A stretch of 64,000 nucleotides of DNA from Prevotella sp. E2-28. Lineage in GTDB: Bacteria > Bacteroidota > Bacteroidia > Bacteroidales > Bacteroidaceae. The stretch spans positions 930,001 through 994,000 of the forward strand of contig NZ_CP091788.1 of NCBI RefSeq assembly GCF_022024055.1, in the 5' to 3' direction. The position numbers and the translations under genes are program-made. Shown piece after piece: positions 57,423 through 64,000 of the stretch. The notes beneath the pieces were generated by a model. That model did no database searches and was not told the origin of the DNA. It saw nothing but the letters and a program-made list of their open reading frames with translations. Position 1 is the stretch's first letter, and the number at the start of each line of letters is the position of its first letter.

Positions 57423-57841
57423 ATAATTATTTTGAAATTTTGGGTTTACTTCATCTTCTCAAAAACGACTCTAACCACAGAAAAAAACATAAACTTGCCA
57501 CATTTTCTTGATTTGGATTGATTATGGAATGTAGAAATGCCCCCTGTCATTACTAAAATATGCCAATACTGGCAACTTTTAGTCGTGAGGCTTGTCTTGG
57601 TCGTATTAAATATCTGCCATTATTGGCACTTTCTTATTCAGGAATACCTGTAAAAGAGCTCTATTATCTCTTTCTTTGGCAAATTACCATCAAATTTAAT
57701 TATGCTCGAAGAGGAATGTGATTACGTTGTCAAATGACTATTTGTGCAAGTAACGACGCCAAATACTTGATAAAATCATCAAATTTTCACCACAAACAAT
57801 AAAAATTTAGTGTATTCTGCTGAATTATGAATTGTTTTTTG
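57423..57841. other. Gene-free AT-rich spacer with two TGCCA-N4-TGGCA palindromes
   Basis: No credible gene. TGCCAATACTGGCA (57561-57574) and TGCCATTATTGGCA (57615-57628) share arms and spacing and lie 54 bp apart, upstream of the XRE regulator gene; a half-related TTTGGCAAATTACCA follows near 57677-57691. They are candidate operators. Confidence 0.5.
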
Positions 57842-57850
57842 TATCTTTGC
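57842..57850 (+). promoter_or_regulatory. -7 box of the defence operon
   Basis: TATCTTTGC, 22 nt before the XRE start. No clear -33 element. All following genes to the window end are closely spaced, so this could drive the whole locus. Confidence 0.6.
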
Positions 57851-57872
57851 CCTCAAACAAGAGAAATCTATC

Positions 57873-58088
57873 ATGGCAAAATTAAATCGGATAAGAATCG
57901 TTCTAGCAGAACACGACCTAAACAACAAGTGGTTGGCAGATAAGCTTGGAAAGGATCAAGCAACTATATCCAAGTGGGTCACCAATACCACCCAACCCAG
58001 CCTTGAAGCTCTCATTGCAATAGCCAATGCGCTTGAAGTGTCTGTACAGGAGTTGGTGAGACAAGAAGAATTTAATCAAGAGAAATAA
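57873..58088 (+). CDS. XRE-family helix-turn-helix regulator
   Basis: 71 residues, one Cro/CI-type HTH: WLADKLGKDQATISKWVTN forms the HTH, followed by PSLEALIAIANALEVSVQELV. No other domain. First gene of the defence operon, 9 bp before the ATPase gene, and the natural candidate to bind the palindromes at 57561-57628. Such small regulators often control restriction-modification expression. Confidence 0.92.
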   Translation: MAKLNRIRIVLAEHDLNNKWLADKLGKDQATISKWVTNTTQPSLEALIAIANALEVSVQELVRQEEFNQEK

Positions 58089-58097
58089 GCCTAAACG

Positions 58098-59564
58098 ATG
58101 ACAATAGAAGAAATACAGGCTCGCAAAGAATGCCAGACATTCGATTGTAAGAGCATTCAGATTGACCCCAAGGCATTAGCAATACCCATTGTGGCTATGG
58201 CTAATGCCGATGGTGGTGTGCTTGCCATTGGCGTTTCTGACAAGACTCGCAGAATAGAAGGGATTGATGGAAACGAGGAACGGCTCAATGAGTTGCTTCG
58301 CGTCCCTTTTGATTTCTGCAATCCGTCTGTAAAAGTTAGGTGTGAGTATCTTCCTTGTACGGATTATAGTGGTAAGGAGAATCGCATTCTTCTGATGCAC
58401 ATTCCTGCAAGCGGACAACTTCATACCAATCAGGCGGACGAATGTTTCATGCGTGTTGGCGACAAGAGCAAGAAACTCAACTTTGACGAACGCATGCAAC
58501 TCCTCTATGATAAGGGCGAACGCTATTACGAAGACAAGGACGTTTATGGTGCTACCATCGATGATATAGACATGGACCTTGTAAATGATTACATGGGTGT
58601 CATTGGCTATGGGAAGTCTGGCATGGAGTATCTGCGAGAGAACAATGATTTTGTCACAGAGGCAGATGGGCAGCAGAAGATAAGTACAGCTTGCATCCTT
58701 CTCTTTGGCAAGAATCCACAGCGTTTCTTCCCTCGTGCCCGCACTCGCTTCATCCGTTATGAAGGAAAAGAGGAGAAAGTTGGCAGAGACATGAATGTTA
58801 TCAAGGATGTGATATTCGAGGGTGCCATACTTCAGCAGGTTCGAAGCACTATTAGCTATCTGGAAACGCAAGTCAGCGAACATTCATTTCTCGGAGAACA
58901 TGGTGTTTTCGTAACTCGTCGCAACTACTCAAAGTACGCCATACAAGAGATGGTTGTCAATAGTTGCTGTCACAGAGCCTACAACATCAAAGGCACCGAG
59001 ATACAGATAAAGATGTTCGACGATCGCCTTGTCTTTGAGACTCCAGGAGACTTGCCTGGGCTAGTGAGACCAGACAACATACGTCATACCCACTTTTCTC
59101 GTAATCCCAAGATCGCCCAATACCTAAAGGCATACAAGTATGTCAAGGAGTTTGGCGAGGGTATTGACCGTATCTGTAGCGAGTTGGAAACAAAAGGTTG
59201 TGCTATCCCATCATTCCATGTCGATGCATTCATCCTGAAGGCAACATTGATGGCAGAGTGGACAACCGAAAATGAGTTTGACCGTTCAAGTACCGTCCAA
59301 GTACCGTCTAACTATCGTCCAAGTTCCGTTCAAGTAGAAAAGTTGGTTCAATTAATGCATGACGAGTATTTAAATGTCAGCAAAATGATGGAGCTATGTG
59401 GTATTAAACATAGAATGACTTTCCGTGATAATTATATAAATCCAGCACTTAGTGATGGGTCTATAGAAAGAAAATATCCTGACCAGCCTAATCACCCCAA
59501 ACAGATGTACCATCTTACAGAACAGGCTAAGGTATGGAAGTTGAATAATATTAATGCAATATGA
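58098..59564 (+). CDS. Schlafen/AlbA_2 ATP-binding protein with C-terminal winged helix
   Basis: 488 residues. N-terminal AlbA_2 (Schlafen-type) domain: CQTFDCKSIQIDPKALAIPIVAMANADGGVLAIGV. Middle GHKL-like ATPase (HATPase_c_4): QEMVVNSCCHRAYNIKGTEI with the N-box, IKMFDDRLVFETPGDLPG, KEFGEGIDRIC. The C-terminus (LVQLMHDEYLNVSKMMELCGI) is winged-helix-like. The linker (SSTVQVPSNYRPSSVQV) is encoded by five 11-bp tandem repeats at 59282-59336; see findings. Such proteins are frequent in type I restriction and other defence loci, with unsettled function. Overlaps the next gene by 4 bp (ATGA). Confidence 0.88.
   Translation: MTIEEIQARKECQTFDCKSIQIDPKALAIPIVAMANADGGVLAIGVSDKTRRIEGIDGNEERLNELLRVPFDFCNPSVKVRCEYLPCTDYSGKENRILLMHIPASGQLHTNQADECFMRVGDKSKKLNFDERMQLLYDKGERYYEDKDVYGATIDDIDMDLVNDYMGVIGYGKSGMEYLRENNDFVTEADGQQKISTACILLFGKNPQRFFPRARTRFIRYEGKEEKVGRDMNVIKDVIFEGAILQQVRSTISYLETQVSEHSFLGEHGVFVTRRNYSKYAIQEMVVNSCCHRAYNIKGTEIQIKMFDDRLVFETPGDLPGLVRPDNIRHTHFSRNPKIAQYLKAYKYVKEFGEGIDRICSELETKGCAIPSFHVDAFILKATLMAEWTTENEFDRSSTVQVPSNYRPSSVQVEKLVQLMHDEYLNVSKMMELCGIKHRMTFRDNYINPALSDGSIERKYPDQPNHPKQMYHLTEQAKVWKLNNINAI
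59282..59336 (+). repeat. Five 11-bp coding tandem repeats (CCGTYCAAGTA)
   Basis: Units at 59282, 59293, 59304, 59315 and 59326: CCGTTCAAGTA, CCGTCCAAGTA, CCGTCTAACTA, TCGTCCAAGTT, CCGTTCAAGTA. The period is not a multiple of 3, so gain or loss of one unit shifts the frame of the C-terminal winged-helix region. Confidence 0.85.
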
Positions 59565-60211
59565 GTAAGATTGACAACGGAATAAAGGAAGGAACTCCAC
59601 GTTTCAAGAAAGGCGATGTCTTTGTTGGAATGGCTCCACATCCTCTTGTGTTCATGGAGGTAAACGAGGTGGAAGGGAACGCAGGAAATAAAGATTTCTG
59701 TATTGTAACGTGGTATTCGCTTGACGAAAAAGGTCTCAATGCTCAGTGTCGATTCCCTATGGTTGCAGTTGATGGTGAGTTCTGTAACTTCAAGCCAATC
59801 TCTCGAAACCTTCTCAAAGAGGCTAAAAGCTTGATGCACCAATACGATGCAGAAGTCCGACAACTGACGGATAAGAAAAAAGCGAAATCATTGTGCAAGG
59901 AATATAATCGCAAGTTGATAGAGCTACTTCCTGATGCAGAAGAAAGGCTTGCGCTTGCACGGCAAGTAGAAAAGGAGATTGTCACAAACAAATGGCTCGG
60001 CTGTGAAGAAGATAATTACTGGGTAGAAGATTCTGAACAAGGTAGCAAGTACATTACTCTTGTCAGTGTAGCCTCGGAGTCATACGATGATAAGAATGAT
60101 AAAACCATTACCGAGCAATCCATCTATCTGCGTGATAACTGTCCATACGGTTGGGGTACACTTGTTAAAAGTGGTGCTAAGTATATGGTGATAGAAAAGC
60201 CAAAGAAGTAG
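59561..60211 (+). CDS. Unknown protein of the restriction/defence locus
   Basis: 216 residues, soluble, no signal peptide. I do not recognise a family. Visible: an N-terminal beta-rich part (RFKKGDVFVGMAPHPLVFMEV, DFCIVTWYSLDEKG), a central helix-rich charged part (LMHQYDAEVRQLTDKKKAKSLCKEYNRKL) and a C-terminal beta part (ITLVSVASESYDDKNDKT). Its start overlaps the stop of the AlbA_2 gene by 4 bp, so both are coupled, and 35 bp separate it from the methylase gene. Confidence 0.75.
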   Translation: MSKIDNGIKEGTPRFKKGDVFVGMAPHPLVFMEVNEVEGNAGNKDFCIVTWYSLDEKGLNAQCRFPMVAVDGEFCNFKPISRNLLKEAKSLMHQYDAEVRQLTDKKKAKSLCKEYNRKLIELLPDAEERLALARQVEKEIVTNKWLGCEEDNYWVEDSEQGSKYITLVSVASESYDDKNDKTITEQSIYLRDNCPYGWGTLVKSGAKYMVIEKPKK

Positions 60212-60246
60212 AATCAAATAAACAGGGCGAATGCCTAAATAACAAT

Positions 60247-62511
60247 ATGGAAGTACAAATTAAAGAAAACAAGATATATGCTCCTCTTAAAGATAAATGG
60301 CTAGTCGTAAAGCCAGAAGAGGAAGTGCGCCAAAGGTACATATGTCGATTGGTGGATAGTTATGGCTATGACTTAAAGCAAATGGATCAGGAGTTGAAAG
60401 TAACGAACTCTCAACGAGGCCAAGGTGCTGCACGTGCAGATATTGTTATTTGGAAATCGGCTAAAGATAAAACAGACAGTAAAAGTGCCTTTATAGTGGT
60501 TGAATGTAAAGCGGAAAGCGTTACTATCCGAAAGGAAGATTATTATCAAGGCTATAACTATGCTGCATGGGCTGGTGCGGATTTCTTTGTTACGACCAAC
60601 CTCAAGGAAACTCGTGTCTTCAAAGTTGCAAAAGGAGAACTGCCTAAGAAACTTGAAGAGATAGTTGACATTCCTACCGCAGAAATAGCAACAGATGAAA
60701 AGAAGGTGAAGGAATTGTTAAACCAGACGAAAGCATTTACCAGAGACGAATTCTCTCGCCTACTTTACAAGTGCCATAATATCATTCGAAATAACGACAA
60801 ACTATCTCCAGAGGCAGCTTTTGACGAAATTAGTAAAATTCTCTTTATTAAGATTCGCTATGAGCGGGACAATACTGGCACTCAAATTTTTTCAAAGGAT
60901 GCGTTCGTAAAGCTTAAAGATGCTTATAACAGCATGAAGTCAAAAGATGCTCCAGAGTTTTATCAATTCTTATTTGAGAAGACTAAGGAAGATTTTTCTA
61001 AAGACAACCTGTTTGATCCAAATGAAACGATCCGAATTCGAGAGACAAGTTTCGAAAAGATTGTTGAGGAGCTTCAGGTCTATAATCTCTCTACTACATC
61101 TGATGATGTCAAGGGTATTGCATTTGAGAAATTCTTGGGACGTACATTCCGTGGAGAATTAGGCCAATTTTTTACGCCACGAACCATTGTTGAGTTTATG
61201 GTGTCAGTCCTTGATCCTCAGGAGGGTGAATATATTTGTGACCCATGCTGTGGCAGTGGAGGCTTCTTGATTCGAGCTTTTGAGTATGTACGTGAGCAGA
61301 TTGAATCCGAATTAGAACAACGTAAAGAAGAGGTAAAAAAGCAACTCATTCCTGAAAATTATGATGATCTGAAACCCAAAGAGCAAGAAGCTATTGATGC
61401 CAAAGTATCTGATGCCTTCGCTAAAATGAACTTCGAGGTTGATGTCAATAATGCGAAAGGTAGATTACGTAGTTTGTCTTTTGATTGCATTTATGGTACT
61501 GATGCTAATCCGCGTATGGCACGTACAGCTAAGATGAATATGATTATGCATGGTGATGGTCATGGTGGAGTGCACCATCATGATGGTCTTTTAAATGTCA
61601 ATGGTATTTGGGAAGGCCGTTTTGATGTTATCCTTACAAATCCTCCATTTGGAGCTCGTGTGGATAAAGACATTAAAATTTCAGAAGCTGATAAGTTCAC
61701 TGACGAAGCTAAAATTAAAGCTTATGTCAAGCGATATGGCAAAGAATACCTTACTGCTCTTAGGCAGGTGAATGATCATATAGGCGAATCACTTCTTGAC
61801 CAATTCGGAGTAGGTAAGATGAGTGGACTTACAGAGGTGTTGTTTATAGATCGGTGTTTGAATTTGCTAAAGCCTGGTGGGCGTTTAGGCATCGTTTTGC
61901 CTGAAGGTGTGTTGAACAATACCAATCTGCAGAATGTACGGGAATACTTTGAAAGTAGAGCAAAGATACTACTGATTGTTTCTATTCCACAAGATGTATT
62001 TATGGCTGCAGGTGCAACCGTCAAGCCAAGCCTCATGTTCTTCAAGCGTTTTACGGAAGAAGAACAGGCGCAATACAATGGTATAAAAGTTAAAGCATTC
62101 GCAGAAGTTCAAGACAAATATATCGAGGAATTAACTTCGATAGAAAACGAACTGGCAAAAAGAGGGAAGGAGGCATTGCCTGCTGCAGAGAAGAAAAGAC
62201 TTCGAGCAAGGAAAAAAGAAATTGAAACAGCGATTGACCAGGAAACAAAAACTCTTGTCAAGCAGCGTTTTGATTATGTGATACCAATCGCTGATATCAA
62301 GCGTGCAGGCATTAACTCTATTGGTATTAAGATTGAAAACGATTTGGAACCTCTATTAGAAGAGTTTACCAAATATCGTAAGGAAAACAATCTTTGGAAT
62401 AAACGACATGCGAATACATCATATCAATATAATTATGATGGTAAGATGACCCGTATACAAGAAGTTGATGGTATAGTCTGCGAACCCGAGGTGTTTTATG
62501 GTAAAGATTAG
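60247..62511 (+). CDS. Fusion of PD-(D/E)xK nuclease-like (HSDR_N) domain and N6-adenine DNA methylase
   Basis: 754 residues. Residues 1-150 resemble the N-terminus of type I HsdR: EEEVRQRYICRLVDSYGYD, then RADIVIW (Asp65) and IVVECKAE (Glu86, Lys88), the D...ExK nuclease signature. The rest is an HsdM-type gamma methylase: FEKFLGRTFRGELGQFFTP, motif I DPCCGSGGFLIRAF (about 330), motif IV NPPFG (about 465), and GIVLPEGVLNNTN. A coiled coil (about 635-680) precedes the C-terminus. One polypeptide thus carries cutting-like and methylating domains, as in type IIB/IIG enzymes such as BcgI. The HsdS-like gene follows after 6 bp. No helicase-type HsdR is seen in the window. Confidence 0.88.
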   Translation: MEVQIKENKIYAPLKDKWLVVKPEEEVRQRYICRLVDSYGYDLKQMDQELKVTNSQRGQGAARADIVIWKSAKDKTDSKSAFIVVECKAESVTIRKEDYYQGYNYAAWAGADFFVTTNLKETRVFKVAKGELPKKLEEIVDIPTAEIATDEKKVKELLNQTKAFTRDEFSRLLYKCHNIIRNNDKLSPEAAFDEISKILFIKIRYERDNTGTQIFSKDAFVKLKDAYNSMKSKDAPEFYQFLFEKTKEDFSKDNLFDPNETIRIRETSFEKIVEELQVYNLSTTSDDVKGIAFEKFLGRTFRGELGQFFTPRTIVEFMVSVLDPQEGEYICDPCCGSGGFLIRAFEYVREQIESELEQRKEEVKKQLIPENYDDLKPKEQEAIDAKVSDAFAKMNFEVDVNNAKGRLRSLSFDCIYGTDANPRMARTAKMNMIMHGDGHGGVHHHDGLLNVNGIWEGRFDVILTNPPFGARVDKDIKISEADKFTDEAKIKAYVKRYGKEYLTALRQVNDHIGESLLDQFGVGKMSGLTEVLFIDRCLNLLKPGGRLGIVLPEGVLNNTNLQNVREYFESRAKILLIVSIPQDVFMAAGATVKPSLMFFKRFTEEEQAQYNGIKVKAFAEVQDKYIEELTSIENELAKRGKEALPAAEKKRLRARKKEIETAIDQETKTLVKQRFDYVIPIADIKRAGINSIGIKIENDLEPLLEEFTKYRKENNLWNKRHANTSYQYNYDGKMTRIQEVDGIVCEPEVFYGKD

Positions 62512-62517
62512 AACGAT

Positions 62518-63876
62518 ATGGCAAAGATGACATATAAGTTTCTGCATTTAGCTAACTATAAGGACATTCCTAACTGGAGTGTCCAGTATGCTGATGAAGA
62601 AGATCTTGGATTCACCAAGAAATACCCAATGGCAAGGATTGGGTCATTTCTTACACGCAGAAAAGAGGCTATAGATATTCAAGACGGAATAATATATAAA
62701 CGTGTAACAGTAAGCACAAAAGGTGGTAACATCACTATTAGAGATGAGAAGGATGGAAAATTGATTGGTACCAAAAAGCAATTCGTTATACATGAAGGTC
62801 AATTCCTTCTTTCGAAAATCGACGCTCGCAATGGAGCTTATGGTGTCGTTCCTGCAATAGCAGAAGGTGCAATTATTACAGGTAATTTTTGGACTTACGA
62901 TGTTGATTATAAAAGAATAAATCCTCAGTTTTTGACGTTAGTTACAAAAACTCAACAGTTTCTCGATTTTGCAGAAAAAAGTAGTAACGGAACAACAAAT
63001 AGACATTATCTTCAAGAAGATGCTTTCCTCAATCAGCAGATTCCATTACCAAGTTTAGAGGAACAAGAAAAAATTTTGAAAGATTATTATATTAATTATG
63101 ATGCATTCCGAAAGTCTCAAATAGAGATAAACAAAACAAAGTCTATAGTTGAGAGATATGTTTTTTCTGCTTTGTCTATACCGCAAAAGGAATCTGAAAA
63201 TAAGAATGATGGATTTATAAAATTTCAACATTTTTCTAAACTTCTATCATGGAGCGTGAACGGTTCTTATAAAAAAGGCATACTATATTCTACTATGTAT
63301 GAAAACAAATTGTTAGATGAAATTGTTGCTATTAATCCTCAAACATCTTTTCGCCATTTGAAAAATGAAGAAATGATTTCTTTCATACCGATGCAAAGCA
63401 TTTCAGATGAGTTCGCTTGCTGGACGGGTAATGACCAATGTTCTGTATATGATAGCAAGGGGTATACAAAATTTAAAGATGGTGACCTCCTTTGGGCAAA
63501 AATCACCCCTTGTATGCAGAATGGGAAATCGGCAATAGTTCAAAATCTAACAAATGGTTTAGGTTGCGGTTCAACGGAGTTTTATGTAATACGCAATTTA
63601 ACTATAAAAATAGATTTGCGATATATTCATTGTCTCCTTCGATTAGAAGCTTTATTAAATGATGCAACAAAACACTTTACAGGATCTGCTGGTCAACAAC
63701 GTGTTCCATTGTCTTATTTGAAGAATCTATTAGTTCCAGTTCCCCCTATAGATATTCAAAAAGAAATTGCTAATCACGTTCAGAAAATATATGATGATGC
63801 TGAAAAAGTTAAAATGAAAGGATTGAAGTCCAAAAATGAGGCTGAGCATAAATTTGAACAATTGATATTTGGATAA
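62518..63876 (+). CDS. hsdS: HsdS-like DNA specificity subunit
   Basis: 452 residues with two target-recognition domains. TRD1 (about 30-170) includes RIGSFLTRRKEAIDIQDGI and LLSKIDARNGAYGVV; it is followed by the conserved helix LPSLEEQEKILKDYYINYDAF. TRD2 (about 245-415) includes LLDEIVAINPQTSFRH and DGDLLWAKITPCMQNGK, followed by VPVPPIDIQKEIANHVQKIY. This two-TRD, two-helix plan is that of type I HsdS and BcgI-type B subunits; it would recognise a bipartite asymmetric site. It starts 6 bp after the methylase-nuclease fusion gene. Complete within the window. Confidence 0.9.
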   Translation: MAKMTYKFLHLANYKDIPNWSVQYADEEDLGFTKKYPMARIGSFLTRRKEAIDIQDGIIYKRVTVSTKGGNITIRDEKDGKLIGTKKQFVIHEGQFLLSKIDARNGAYGVVPAIAEGAIITGNFWTYDVDYKRINPQFLTLVTKTQQFLDFAEKSSNGTTNRHYLQEDAFLNQQIPLPSLEEQEKILKDYYINYDAFRKSQIEINKTKSIVERYVFSALSIPQKESENKNDGFIKFQHFSKLLSWSVNGSYKKGILYSTMYENKLLDEIVAINPQTSFRHLKNEEMISFIPMQSISDEFACWTGNDQCSVYDSKGYTKFKDGDLLWAKITPCMQNGKSAIVQNLTNGLGCGSTEFYVIRNLTIKIDLRYIHCLLRLEALLNDATKHFTGSAGQQRVPLSYLKNLLVPVPPIDIQKEIANHVQKIYDDAEKVKMKGLKSKNEAEHKFEQLIFG

Positions 63877-63878
63877 TT

Positions 63879-64000
63879 ATGAAATTGTGTTCGTTAGACA
63901 TTGATAGTTATAAAAATCTCAAAGGTCTATATTCCTTCAATAATAATGGCTATATAGCCATGATCGGCCTTAATGGTTCAGGCAAGAGTAATTTGCTTGA
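63879..64000 (+). CDS. SMC/RecF-type AAA ATPase, N-terminus only
   Basis: Forty codons are visible before the window ends: MKLCSLDIDSYKNLKG ... GYIAMIGLNGSGKSNLL, containing a Walker A motif GLNGSGKS in the position typical of AAA_15/AAA_21 or OLD-type ATPases. It begins 2 bp after the hsdS stop, so it belongs to the same operon. Ordinary type I systems do not need such a protein; whether a nuclease or TOPRIM domain follows cannot be seen. Confidence 0.8.
   Translation, partial: MKLCSLDIDSYKNLKGLYSFNNNGYIAMIGLNGSGKSNLL

Overview
The window looks like a chromosomal segment of a plant-fibre-degrading Bacteroidales bacterium, most likely Prevotella or a close relative (Segatella/Xylanibacter). 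Supporting signs, all seen in the sequence: many transcription units start with the Bacteroidota-type -7 box (TAnnTTTGC) and no clear Shine-Dalgarno; many secreted proteins end in a short tail of the form YDLQGR...GIYIxNGKK; there is a hybrid two-component regulator (HTCS); and the bifunctional GH10-CE1 xylanase/feruloyl esterase has the architecture known from Prevotella ruminicola. No rRNA, tRNA or CRISPR array was seen.

Region 1 (1-39765) is a polysaccharide-utilisation region for complex, feruloylated glucurono-arabinoxylan. Minus-strand genes encode GH31 (cut by the window edge), a CE1-like esterase, GH95, GH43-CBM6, two GH2 beta-galactosidase-type enzymes, GH78 alpha-rhamnosidase, a CE1 esterase with an Ig-like domain, and two GH115 alpha-glucuronidases on either side of an HTCS regulator. 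Plus-strand genes encode an esterase, a second GH95, GH10-CE1, GH30 and a CotH-family protein. Together they could remove ferulate and acetate, glucuronate, arabinose, galactose, L-fucose or L-galactose, and xylose, and cut the xylan backbone. No SusC/SusD pair is present. A TPR/HTH membrane lipoprotein and a small TonB-domain protein sit in the middle. A dead Fic gene and an inverted-repeat region interrupt the cluster at 12.4-13.3 kb.

Region 2 (39875-54904) is more ordinary. It holds two overlapping dCache sensor genes (the first lacks a phosphoacceptor His and an ATPase domain), a DUF349 coiled-coil protein, a CorA transporter with a long leader, the dipeptidase PepD, a lysylphosphatidylglycerol-synthase-type membrane protein, a large secreted protein with a duplicated module, and a three-gene operon (unknown protein, small membrane protein, TPR lipoprotein with AraC HTH).

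Region 3 (54905-64000) is accessory DNA. A VapE-type P-loop protein sits behind a 22-bp-period repeat array and faces an HU-like gene. A restriction/defence locus follows: XRE regulator, Schlafen/AlbA_2-type ATPase with an 11-bp coding tandem repeat, unknown 216-aa protein, a protein joining a PD-(D/E)xK nuclease-like domain to an N6-adenine methylase, an HsdS-like specificity subunit, and an SMC/AAA-type ATPase cut by the window end. I consider this locus, with its possible repeat-driven switch, the best candidate for an incompletely described system.
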